Source: Gnetum montanum
Taxonomy: Eukaryota > Streptophyta > Gnetopsida > Gnetales > Gnetaceae
DNA length: 64,000 bases
NCBI GenBank assembly: GCA_015680685.1
Contig: MNCI01011145.1
Span: forward strand, 65,930 to 129,929
Direction of reading: 5' to 3'
Made by a program: the position numbers and the translations under genes. How positions within the stretch are numbered: position 1 is the first letter of the stretch; each line of letters begins with the position of its first letter. This document shows, in pieces, positions 24,310 to 33,369 of this stretch. The notes beneath the pieces are model-generated. The model made no database searches and was not told the DNA's origin. It saw only the letters and a list, made by a program, of their open reading frames with translations.

Positions 24310-24945
24310 TTGAATTGTATACCAGAATTTGCTAACAAAGCTACTTTGAAAGTAGAGATCCTTTCACATCACATATCTATCAAAAAGTATTCGGGAGACA
24401 TACAAGGTATCAGCTATAACCACGACAATTCATCACTTCGTTTTCCATGCATAGATGTTGGGGAGATGAGCCACATGGTTTTGCACAATATGATTGCCAT
24501 GGAGAAATGCTCACAACATGTGGACAAGAAAATGGTGTGCAACTACGCTCTTCTCATGGCCAAGCTGTTGCAGACGCCTACGGACGTGAAGGTTTTTGAA
24601 TGCAGCAACGTTTTGTTTAGGATGCACAAGGATAGAAGTTGGACAGTCCACATGTTTCAGGATTTGCAAGAGTCAGCAGTGGTTGGAAACCTTTCGTTCT
24701 CGAATTGGACAGATGGCTGCCTAAAAATGTTGAGGCAACTACAAGAGCAAAAACTTCCGCAGCTACCATGATGGAAGGGAATAAGAAAATCGATGATGTT
24801 TTGGATGAAGGATTTAGGGAGGTGCTACGCTACAAATCCATGGGTGGCTCTCTCCACCGCTGCTACTGCAACCCTGCTTTTCACGACTGCGGTACAAGTC
24901 GTTTGTTTGTTCATTAACTACTGTAGCAAGAGGAGGAGGTCATAG
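24310..24945 (+). pseudogene. DUF247 (UPF0481-type) C-terminal fragment in the E5 5' LTR
   Basis: The frame matches the C-terminal half of plant DUF247 proteins. It has SSLRFPCIDVGEMSHMVLHN followed by MIAMEKC (family pattern LRNLIAFEQC), then NYALLMAKLLQTPTDVKVFE (family Y...MD.LI.T..DV..L). The end is NPWVALSTAATATLLFTTAV followed by QVVCLFI, the C-terminal membrane helix of the family (PW...S..AA..LL.LT..Q). The function of DUF247 proteins is mostly unknown; some are linked to self-incompatibility loci in grasses. The conserved Trp after LPQLP is TGA at 24,769-24,771; the frame then stays open to 24,945. The N-terminal half of the family is absent. It lies in U3, upstream of the TATA box and in the same orientation as the element. 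Confidence 0.85.
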
Positions 24946-25300
24946 TAGTAGGAGGTCATCTCTTCTTCATCCATGAATTCTAATGCATACCATTCTTCTT
25001 CTTCTTCTTGTATTTCTCTTTCGTATACTGGGGCACTCTCAGAGATGGCACATGATGGCAACAACTGAACACCACATGGCAACATTACCAGACACAATGG
25101 CAGGACCTTCTTTTGCAGTGGTAGTTGATATACGGTTCTGGCAAGGTAGAATAATTTGAAACTGATTGCAGAAATTAGCAGTTCCAGGCCTGGCGCCTTC
25201 ACATTCGACCTTTACATTTGGAGGCATTCTAAATGGTGCCAAGAAGCCAGTAGTAAATTTTACGTGGATTTAAAATGCAAATACAAATGATTTACTTATA
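24946..25300 (-). other. Antisense coding-like stretch beside the DUF247 fragment
   Basis: On the minus strand 25,039-25,242 is open for 67 codons (KVECEGARPGTANFCNQFQ, then VSGNVAMWCSVVAIMCHL). It has a more even base composition than the surrounding A+T-rich DNA. The 3' LTR copy keeps the ARPGTA core but is frameshifted and stopped. It may be part of another captured gene, or simply non-coding sequence downstream of the DUF247 donor gene. I do not recognise the peptide. Confidence 0.3.
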
Positions 25301-25646
25301 CAAATTTACAAGGGCCGGCTTTCTTCATTTAGAAAAAACCATACAGCCACCAACACCAACGTCTACACTAAGGTTGATGTCAAATTACTCTCTTACTACC
25401 GTCTGTTCATGAAAATTACTAGGGCTTCAGTGGTTAATGATATTCAACATTTAAAAACTTAAAATCCCAAACAAAAAAATTAAAATAAAATGACAATTGT
25501 ATGAAGCTCTTATAGTATGGAGATCTTGAATTTATTTTTAAAAATTATTATTATATAGGTTGTTGCTTATAAAAGTAATATTTGTAATATTTACACATGC
25601 CAATGTTAGCATGATGTTCTCCTAACTTTATGTATAAGTGACAACT

Positions 25647-25692
25647 TCCTAACTTGTTGGGCAAGTAATATTTCCTAACTTGTTGGGCAAGT
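25647..25692 (+). repeat. 26-bp tandem repeat upstream of the LTR promoter
   Basis: The block tcctaacttgttgggcaagt occurs at 25,647-25,666 and again at 25,673-25,692, about 70-115 bp upstream of the TATA box. The 3' LTR has the same duplication near 35,096-35,141. Its position suggests an enhancer repeat. Confidence 0.6.
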
Positions 25693-25760
25693 TATAACTT
25701 CCTTACTTGGGAGAGAAGTTAGCCAAGATATTTTGGAATATCTAACTACCTTTTGAACCC

Positions 25761-25770
25761 TATAAAAAGG
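25761..25770 (+). promoter_or_regulatory. E5 LTR TATA box
   Basis: The sequence tataaaaagg is preserved in both LTRs (25,761-25,770 and 35,210-35,219). Transcription from it would leave the DUF247 fragment of the 5' LTR untranscribed and include that of the 3' LTR at the 3' end of the RNA. Confidence 0.65.
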
Positions 25771-26945
25771 CTTTAGGTGTTAGAAGAAAAAAAAAGACTC
25801 TTGGAAGAGCATTTGTAAAAAGACATTGTGAAAGATTGCTTGTAAGATGACTTACTAAAGACAACATTTCAGCCTCTTTGTCATAGTCCTGTGAGTTATG
25901 TTTATTTTTTACTTTTTAAAAATTATTTAGCTAGTGGTTTAGATAGTATCATGCTTGGCAAGTAATTTTTGGATTTTTAGATTGCTCTTATTGTTCTTGT
26001 TGCATGATAGAAAATTTCTATTAAAATTTTGCCATAGAAGAGCTTGTGTTTGAAAGCCTTAAGAGCATTTTAGTAGTGAATTTTATTATTGTGCAATGTA
26101 TAAGAACCACTATTGAGATTGTTGTAAGAGAGCCTCTGCATGTAGTCAAGCCGTTGAATGATTCAATAGTCAAGAGTGTTCAGAAAATCTTTGGTATTTT
26201 GATAGGACCAGAATAGCTTCTTTTATCTTTAAAGTGAATCTCCATGGTATTTCAATCATAAATTGTCAAGTCTTTTGAAGGTTCTGTTGAATGAAATTTT
26301 TGACATCCATTATCTAGCCGAAATAGAGTCTGGTACGTGATAATCTACACAGCAATTTTTTGGTTGGCATAGTAGGATTGTCTTAAAGAAATTGCTTATT
26401 TGAGCTTGCAAGTTTGAACAATTTGTAGTTATTGAATTTGGGATAGCTTTATTGCGAAGTGTTTACTTGTATCATTTTACCTTGTTTAAACATTTGAGAT
26501 CTTTACAAAAATCTGCTTTCTTTTTCTCTTTTTTCTATTTCCATTGAATCTTGCTCTATTTCTAGTTTTCTTGTGGAACTATCTCTTTCTCTGGGGAAAA
26601 TTAGAAGTAGATTCGCAAATTTTTTCTCAATTTTTTTTGCAAAAATTTATTTGTTACAAGTAGGTATTATAAAGACTGCATAGACTAGGCAATTGAACAA
26701 AATAAGAACTCTCAACAACTCACAGTACTTTGCAAAGTTGGCTGAATCTCTTTAAGATAAGTCGTTTATAGTTTTACACACAACCTAATCATTTCAGTTT
26801 TCACAACAGCACACACACATACTCACATTAACTACTGAGTCTATTTGGAGGTATCTGGGCCTTGGTGTTGCCAGAAGATCAGCAAGCACCTAAATCCTAT
26901 TCGAGGACACTCGTTGGCAGTCGTGTCCTAAATGGTCGCCAACAA

Positions 26946-26968
26946 TTCTTTTGGCGCTAGGAGGGCTG
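26946..26968 (+). other. E5 primer-binding site
   Basis: Two bases inside the LTR the sequence reads ttcttttggcgctaggaggg. The core tggcgctaggaggg begins with the complement of a CCA-terminated tRNA end. E2 has the equivalent tggtgctaaaaggagg at the same place. I did not identify the tRNA. It is not the iMet site used by E1, E3 and E4. Confidence 0.55.
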
Positions 26969-26983
26969 AAAATTTAGCGTCTA

Positions 26984-27606
26984 AGTTCATAAGCCTTATA
27001 ATTTTAGCACATCAAAAATTCTTTGTTACTATAAAGGCTTACGAAATTAAATACTATTTTCAGTTCATAACCAAGAAGATTGATAGTTTGGAAAATTTAA
27101 AAGTTTCGAAAGATATTCTTGATTCTAAGACTGATTCTTCATTAGAAAAAGAACAAGAGAAAGTTTTTGAATTGGGAATAAGTAGTGGAGTGAAAACTAG
27201 AAGATCAAGAAGATCACTCATTATATCTAGTTTAAAGATTTATAAGAGAAGATCTAGAAAGTCTAAGAGTCCAATTATCCAAAGAAATAGGATGGCAAAT
27301 CCTTGGCAAAATGTTACACCATTAGGATTTCAAAATTACACTGATATTCCTAAGGTAGTTTACAAATATTTTCATGAGCCTTTCATTCTTGGAAAATCTT
27401 ATTTAGCTGAAGAATATATTCACATGTTTGAGTTAGCTTTAGCTCATGCAAATGTTCAACATCAAGATCAAGCTTGTAGGTTACTTGTATCAAAAATAAA
27501 GGATATGGCTCAGATTTGGTATTTGAACTTATCAAGTAATAGTATTACAAGTTGGGATGACATAAAGAATCTTTTCTTAGCCCAGTTTGGTAATCAATTA
27601 GATTAA
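26984..27606 (+). pseudogene. E5 gag, N-terminal and central part
   Basis: The open frame of 224 codons technically begins at 26,932 inside the LTR, so its true start must lie downstream. A start near 27,292 (MANPWQNVTPLGFQ) is plausible. Residues 120-224 match the retrotransposon gag domain: HMFELALAHANVQHQDQACR and SNSITSWDDIKNLFLAQFGN. A basic segment (TRRSRRSLI, KRRSRKSK) precedes it. The frame ends at TAA 27,604-27,606. Related sequence continues in pieces to 28,465. Confidence 0.8.
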
Positions 27607-28465
27607 CAACAACTATATTGTGGACTGATACAAGCTAAGCAAGGAGTTAAAGAGTCAATTAGAGATTCTAACATCAAGTTTCAATGAATTTGTGGACTTT
27701 TTCAAAGACAATATAGGCCATCATAAGAAATTCTTAAAGAAACTTATCTTAAGGCTATCAACCCCAACATTTCAATTTGGTTAAGGAGAATTCCAAACTT
27801 AACTACACTAAATGACTACTTTAGTGAAGCTATACAGTTAGAAAAATAGTTGAACTTGAATCCTGAAGAAAATATTGCAATTCAAAAAAGAGAAGAAAGA
27901 GTTATAATTCCTATGCAAGATTTTGCTTTACTAGGTCCATCTCATGTTAAGATAGAGCAAGAACATGAAAGAGTAGAATCTGAAAAAGGATAATTAATGA
28001 GAGATATGTCTAACAAAATAGTGAAGCTTGAAAAAACCTTGGTAAGAGTTAATATCAAGGAAGAAAGGAAAAATAGAAAGCATAAACATTAAGACACTAA
28101 GTTAGCAGAAGATGAGGATGAAAGTGACCTAATTATGTCCAACTTTCTTGATATTGAATCTAATAATGAGTTATCTAGTGTTCATTATGCAAGTAAATCT
28201 TCTAGCAATGGATCTAGTGATACTTCTTCTCTATCAAGTTCTGAAGAAGATATGTCTTTAGATGAAGAATGCAATAACAATGAGGAAAATGGATATAGTC
28301 TTCGATCTATAGAAAGATTAACTACTTCTAGACCCCCAAATGTTATTACTAATCCATCTACTAAGAGAAAAGCTTTTGAGCCAAATAGAAGAGATAAGAA
28401 TACAAGTAAAGACAATCAAGTAGAGCAAAGCACTCCAAATCAGTCTTTTAATAAATGGATAAAGA
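27607..28465 (+). pseudogene. E5 gag, C-terminal part up to the gap
   Basis: Broken frames (one frameshift near 27,640 and several stops) carry gag on. The open piece from 28,135 has a Ser/Asp/Glu-rich tract (SSNGSSDTSSLSSSEEDMSL) followed by STKRKAFEPN. The E2 copy has the same order at 49,311-49,560 minus, including STKRKAFEPN. No CCHC zinc knuckle is visible. The frame runs into the assembly gap. Confidence 0.75.
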
Positions 28466-29030
28466 NNNNNNNNNNNNNNNNNNNNNNNNNNNNNNNNNNN
28501 NNNNNNNNNNNNNNNNNNNNNNNNNNNNNNNNNNNNNNNNNNNNNNNNNNNNNNNNNNNNNNNNNNNNNNNNNNNNNNNNNNNNNNNNNNNNNNNNNNNN
28601 NNNNNNNNNNNNNNNNNNNNNNNNNNNNNNNNNNNNNNNNNNNNNNNNNNNNNNNNNNNNNNNNNNNNNNNNNNNNNNNNNNNNNNNNNNNNNNNNNNNN
28701 NNNNNNNNNNNNNNNNNNNNNNNNNNNNNNNNNNNNNNNNNNNNNNNNNNNNNNNNNNNNNNNNNNNNNNNNNNNNNNNNNNNNNNNNNNNNNNNNNNNN
28801 NNNNNNNNNNNNNNNNNNNNNNNNNNNNNNNNNNNNNNNNNNNNNNNNNNNNNNNNNNNNNNNNNNNNNNNNNNNNNNNNNNNNNNNNNNNNNNNNNNNN
28901 NNNNNNNNNNNNNNNNNNNNNNNNNNNNNNNNNNNNNNNNNNNNNNNNNNNNNNNNNNNNNNNNNNNNNNNNNNNNNNNNNNNNNNNNNNNNNNNNNNNN
29001 NNNNNNNNNNNNNNNNNNNNNNNNNNNNNN
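28466..29030. other. Assembly gap (565 N)
   Basis: These are unresolved bases. By comparison with the E2 copy they should contain the aspartic protease and the start of the archaeal-type RNase H. The distance from the FEPN codons to the GDSRL codons is 666 here and about 976 in E2, so the gap may be about 300 bases too short. Confidence 0.95.
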
Positions 29031-29220
29031 CACTATAAAAGGAGACTCAAGATTAGTTTGTGAACAAGTAAAGGGTAACTGTGTAGTAAAGAGCTCATTC
29101 TTAAGACCTTATAAGCAACTTTCTTGTAAGATGTTAGATCAATTTCAACATTGTCAAATAGAGCATATAAACCGAGTAGAAAATCTTATAGCAGATGATT
29201 TAGCAAAGGCATCTTCAAAA
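29031..29220 (+). pseudogene. E5 archaeal-type RNase H (aRNH), C-terminal part
   Basis: The frame out of the gap reads KGDSRLVCEQVKGNCVVKSS and then EHINRVENLIADDLAKASSK. This is the RVT_3-type RNase H pattern: GDS.LV..Q..G with a catalytic Asp, and H..R..N..AD.LA..AS with the last Asp. It lies upstream of RT in the same open frame (28,135-29,781), joined by a linker containing RHLQVFEDDDQVLRF. The Ty3-type RNase H follows RT as usual, so the element carried two RNase H domains. E2 shows the same order. Confidence 0.85.
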
Positions 29221-30690
29221 TTGGATATGCAAATAATAGAAAGTTACAAAGATGTAATGGTTGAAGAAGAACATCAGCCATCAATACCAGATAATATAAG
29301 ACATCTACAAGTATTTGAAGATGATGATCAAGTACTAAGATTTATAAAAAACAAACAAGAATTTGAGGGTCAAGTGATACCTGAAACGTCATCAAATTCC
29401 AAAGCTAATTTCATTCCAAAAAGGATGATTGACTTGGAACATGAGTTTAAGAAAAATTTACTTACTAAAAAGGATATACAAAGCTCAGATAGTCAAGCTT
29501 TCAAGGTAGTAAATTTTGGATTAGACAGGACGTCAAAGATGTTGAATGTTACAAAGGAGAGAGATTTTAGTTTCAAGAAAAACTTGTTAATATGTCTAAG
29601 GAATAATTTGGATAATTTTTCTTGGTCTTATGATGATCTTAAATCTTTTAGGAAAGATGTCATGACACATAAAATTCCTTTAATAGAAGATTGTAAAATA
29701 GTTAAGCAAAAACAAAGGAAATTTAATCCATCATTTGAACCAGCTATGGAAGCTGAAATCAAGAAGTTATTACAAGCATGAATCATATATCCAGTACGAT
29801 ATTCAACATGGCTTGCTAACCTTGTTCTAGTGAGAAAGAAAAATGCTGATATAAGGCTTTGTGTCGACTTTAGAAATCTGAATGATGTCTCAAAAAAGGA
29901 TAAGTATCCACTTCCATGAATTGATGAGATGCTGATTAAAGTTTTAGGTTGTCAAGTATATTCTTTCTTAGATGGTTTCTCAGGTTATAATCAAATCATG
30001 GTAGATAATAATGATAGATACAAAACATCATTAATCACCAAATGGGGAACTTTCGCTTACCAAAGAATGCCATTTGGATTGTCAAATGCTGGAGCTACTT
30101 TCCAAAGAGCAATGGATTTAGCATTTAAGGATTTATTGGGCAAATTTGTGGTGGTTTATTTGGATGATATTACAATATTCTCAAAGAAAAAAGAAGATCA
30201 TATTAATCATCTACAGCAAGTTTTCGACAGATGTCGTGAGTTTTGTATTTCGTTAAATCCTAGGAAGTGTATCTTCGGGGTTAAATCTGGAAGTTTATTA
30301 GGCCATGTGATATGTCAAGAAGGAATTTCTATAGACAATTCCCGAATCCAAGCAGTACATAATATTGAGCATCCCACAAGTAAGAAATCTCTTACATCTT
30401 TCTTTGGGAAGATAAACTTTGTAAAAAAGTTCATCCCTAAGTTTACTGAAATTACCAAGCCTTTGATGCATATGCTAAAAAAGGACATCCAAGTAGAGAA
30501 AACATCAGAATCAGAGAGAGCTTTATCAGAAATTAAAAATGCTATACAAAAGGCTCCATATTTGGTGAAGTCTAGGCTTAAAGAAGATTTTTGGTTATAT
30601 TCTTTTGCTTCGAATGATTCTATCGCTGCCGTTTTAACACAAAAAGATGATGAAGGTCAAGATGAACCAATTGGATTTTTTGGGTATTAG
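29221..30690 (+). pseudogene. E5 linker and reverse transcriptase
   Basis: The linker ends with the usual pre-RT block (VNFGLDRTSKM, NFSWSYDDLKSF, HKIPL). A TGA at 29,779-29,781 splits it from RT: YSTWLANLVLVRKKNADIRL, CVDFRNLN, FLDGFSGYNQI, AYQRMPFGLSNAGATFQRAM and the catalytic VVYLDDITIFSK (YLDD at 30,157-30,168). A second stop lies at 29,918-29,920. The rest is open to 30,690 through the connection region (GHVICQEGISID, KFIPKFTEITKPL) into the start of the Ty3 RNase H (FASNDSIAAVLTQ). All core RT motifs are preserved. Two nonsense codons disable the polyprotein. Confidence 0.92.
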
Positions 30691-30898
30691 TTAAAAGGTT
30701 CAGAATTAAATTATTCAGACTTGGAGAAACAAGCATTTGCAGTCATCAAAGCACTTCAGCATTTTAAATATTATTTGAAAAGTTCATTAGTCCACATCAT
30801 GCTAATTGAACCTATAACCAAGCAATTCCTAGCCTAAAATGAGATTGGATTTAAAAAAAAGGAAAGTGGCTTATAAAGTTGCAAAGTTTTAGATTTCA
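30580..30898 (+). pseudogene. E5 Ty3-type RNase H
   Basis: The domain starts within the RT frame and passes a TAG at 30,688-30,690. It continues as LNYSDLEKQAFAVIKALQHF (family pattern Y...EKQA.A....L..F). A frameshift near 30,850 separates it from the next frame, where GLAKLMARESEV marks its end at about 30,930-30,965. The combination with a separate aRNH is the hallmark of the Tat-like branch. Confidence 0.85.
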
Positions 30899-31749
30899 TT
30901 GGAAGTATGCAAAATAATTAAGGAAATGGGTTTAGCCAAGTTAATGGCTAGAGAAAGTGAAGTATGCACACTTGATACCCATAAAGAGAATTGGTATGAC
31001 GAAATCCTTAAATTTCTTAATACAAGGAAAATCCCAAATAATTTAACTACAAGTCAAAAGAGAGCTTTCTTCAAAAGAACACGAAGATTCGTTGTTAAAG
31101 ATGGTATATTATACAAAAAGGATTTTCGAGCGGTTTTATTGGAATGTGTTCATAATGCTCAAATTAGTTTCATTTTGGAACAATTTCATGATCATTTAAA
31201 TTTATTTTATGAATACCCTAAGTCGACTATGCAACATATACTTCAATATGGATATTACTGGCCTTCCATGTATCATGACATTGGTTCAAAGATTCAAAAA
31301 TGCTATAAATGTGAAATTCATGGACCCAAAATTAAAAAGGCTAGAGCCCCTTTAAAGCCAATAGTTGCAAATAGACCATTTTAGCAATGGGGTTTGGATT
31401 TTTTCATACAATTACTCCTTCAAGAGCTAGACATAAGTTTATTCTCATAGCTACTAATTATTTCACTAAATGCTATAAAGCAAAGGCTCTAAGAGGAAGT
31501 TCAGCATCAAATGTGATTAAGTTTCTAGAAGGCCACATTCTAAGTAGATTTTGTCTACCCGAAGTGTTAGTGTCAAACAATGGACTTGCCTTCAAATCTG
31601 AAGAGTTTATCAAATGGGCATCAGAAAAATCTATTTTCTTATTTTCCTCATCAAACTATTATCCTCAAGGAAATGGCCTCGCAGAATCCACCAATAAAAA
31701 GCTTATCGCCTATATCAAGAAATCGATGGATGGGAATCCAGGAAATTAG
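30899..31749 (+). pseudogene. E5 integrase, N-terminal zinc domain and catalytic core
   Basis: The HHCC zinc-binding domain reads FHDHLN...GYYWPSMYHDI...CYKCEIHGP in 30,899-31,384. After a TAG at 31,382-31,384 the core reads GFGFFHTI..., where the first Asp region is altered in this frame (the adjacent reading gives QWGLDFF). Next come IATNYFTKCYKA, VLVSNNGLAFKSEEF and YYPQGNGLAESTNKKL. Family members have SDNG at the second acidic position, and here it is SNNG, so the DDE triad is damaged. The Glu (GLAES) is kept. A stop ends the frame at 31,747-31,749. Confidence 0.9.
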
Positions 31750-32238
31750 ATCAATTATCTACAATCTGGGTTATGGTCAGATCGAATTAGATTCAAGAGA
31801 GCTATTGGGACATCACCGTATAACTTAGTCTATGGTTTGCCAGCAAGAATTACAAATAATATTTTAAGCTCATCTTCTAAATTCGTACAAAGATATAGTG
31901 AAAAAACTGATAAAGATAGAAGTTTCATGACTTTGCTTATTAAAAGAGAAGCTAAAGTAGATAAAGAAAGGGATAATTTGTTACAGAATACCTCTCGAGT
32001 TAAAAGATGGTTTGATAGGAAAGCTCTGAAAAGAACTTTCAAGATAGGGGACCTTGTCCTATTATGGAATATGAAGAAACCAAATAAGTTTACACCAACG
32101 TGGATTGGTCCATTTCAAATTACAAAGCAATTTTCAGAGGATATCTACAAATTATCAACTTTGGATGGCATGGAATTGCAATTTCCATATAATGTTTTGC
32201 ATATAAAAAATTATTTTGGACAATTGCATACAGCTTGA
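31750..32238 (+). pseudogene. E5 integrase, C-terminal domain
   Basis: The frame 31,837-32,238 continues from the SPYNLVYG..ARI segment through the charged helix (DKERDNLLQN) to the C-terminal GDLVLLWNMKKPNKFTPTWI, GPFQI and LHIKNYF. This is the usual GD.VL......K..P.W.GPF.I end of Ty3 integrases. No chromodomain follows. It is joined to the core by a +/-1 shift near 31,750. Confidence 0.88.
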
Positions 32239-32657
32239 AGATATCCTTACACAAAGTAATATCTGTATATACTATTAGATATAATATTACTAGGAGTATA
32301 GTATTAATTATTATGTTTAATTATGCTATTGGTATATATTTAGATAAGTAGATAGTATATTATAATAATAAATATATTTAGGATAAGCTTATTTAAATTA
32401 TAGATTAGTTTTATAAGTTAATCCCTACAAGTGAAACAAGTGGAAAGCCTACAAGTGTGACAAGTAGAGAAGATGACTCATCCACCACTTAGTGAGGATT
32501 ATGACAAGTGGTTAGAATGCCTAAAGAGAGGGAAAATTGGTTGAAGACGCTTGGGGGGAAGTTTAAATTTCTAGCACCTATAAAAAGAGGATTGGGTTGC
32601 CTAGGATTTCAACATCTTTTAATTCAAGTTGAGTAGAGAAAGTAAGAGAGAGCTAAT
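32239..32657 (+). promoter_or_regulatory. E5 spacer with internal TATA-like box
   Basis: This 420-base spacer between integrase and the extra ORF is very A+T-rich at 32,270-32,420. Repeats of acaagtg/gacaagt follow at 32,428-32,510. A tataaaaagagg element lies at 32,579-32,590, 68-79 bp before the first ATG of the next frame. It could be an internal promoter for that ORF. No proof is possible from sequence alone. Confidence 0.4.
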
Positions 32658-33173
32658 TTGGAAGGGGAGATGGATTTTGGGAGAAAAATGAAAATGCCTT
32701 TCAAACCTTATGTGATGGGATGTTGCCCAGAACATGTGTTGAAGGCTTACTTGAAAGCTAGAGCATGTGGAGCACTGAAAGAGTGTCCTTTCATGGCTTG
32801 GTTGTCTGATGAATTCTCATTCCTCACAAGAGGTTTAGAGATAGATTCAAATGTTTGGGGGCAATATCAAGATTGCACCCAAGAAAAAGAGAGGGAAGAA
32901 GAGAAACCAACCAATGAAGAGTTATGGGAAGAGGCCTTTGTATCCCAAGAGGAAGATGAAGGACCTAATTGGGAAGAACAGAAGAGTTCATCTGAAAATG
33001 AAAATGAGAAGACTGCTAAAGAAAAAGTTCAAGTAGATCAAGTTGAGAGTTCCACCAAGCCAGAAAACAACCGAACAACCTTCATCACATCAAAAATTGC
33101 CTATGAGACAGTTAGAGAGATGAGGATTCCTACCAGAGTAACCCTCACAATTCTGTTCCCATCTCAAGAATAG
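32658..33173 (+). CDS. E5 extra ORF downstream of integrase
   Basis: This is a 171-codon uninterrupted frame. Its N-terminal third is compact and has CCPEHVLKAYLKARACGALK, then CPFMAWLSDEFSFL. The rest is strongly acidic and Lys-rich (EEEKPTNEELWEEAF, ENENEKTAKEKVQ). I do not recognise the family. The E2 copy has the same gene in the same place (about 45,640-45,700, minus: CYPKHVMRMYHKATNFGAS and then SPYM), so it belongs to this element lineage. Extra 3' ORFs of unknown function occur in several Tat-lineage elements. The start could also be at 32,670 (MDFGRK). Confidence 0.65.
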   Translation: MEGEMDFGRKMKMPFKPYVMGCCPEHVLKAYLKARACGALKECPFMAWLSDEFSFLTRGLEIDSNVWGQYQDCTQEKEREEEKPTNEELWEEAFVSQEEDEGPNWEEQKSSSENENEKTAKEKVQVDQVESSTKPENNRTTFITSKIAYETVREMRIPTRVTLTILFPSQE

Positions 33174-33369
33174 TCCATGAATGAAGGACTTGCTAATGTA
33201 CAGATTGTTGTTTTTCTTAGAAATGAGGTTTTTATACCACAAAACCTTATATTTGATGGAAATTTTCCTCCAAAAAGATTTCTGTTCGGCTGTAAAAATT
33301 CAATAAAAGTTTCAGTACAGTTCAATTGGGCTTGCATAAATTTCTTTACACCTTTTAAGGGGGTAGATA
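33174..33369 (+). other. E5 3' untranslated segment and polypurine tract
   Basis: No recognisable coding sequence is seen. The sequence ends in a G-rich run, aaggggg (33,357-33,363), a few bases before the 3' LTR. This fits the plus-strand primer tract of an LTR retrotransposon. Confidence 0.6.

Larger units (their letters stand above)
23919..26944 (+). repeat. E5 5' LTR (3,026 bp)
   Basis: The LTR starts TGTTGGCAC and ends GTCGCCAACA. In order it contains a non-coding start, a DUF247 fragment (24,310-24,945), a region of CAG/CTT-rich sequence with an antisense frame, a 26-bp tandem repeat (25,647-25,692), TATA box (25,761-25,770), and a segment of about 750 bp (about 25,916-26,665) absent from the 3' copy. 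The last 280 bases match the 3' copy again. Confidence 0.92.

Noticed and set aside
26932-26983. ATG at 26,932 as the gag start of E5
   Set aside because: It falls inside the 5' LTR and runs through the primer-binding site, so it cannot be the natural start.
28440-29033. Long minus- and plus-strand frames across 28,440-29,063
   Set aside because: They consist almost entirely of unresolved N bases and are not evidence of coding.
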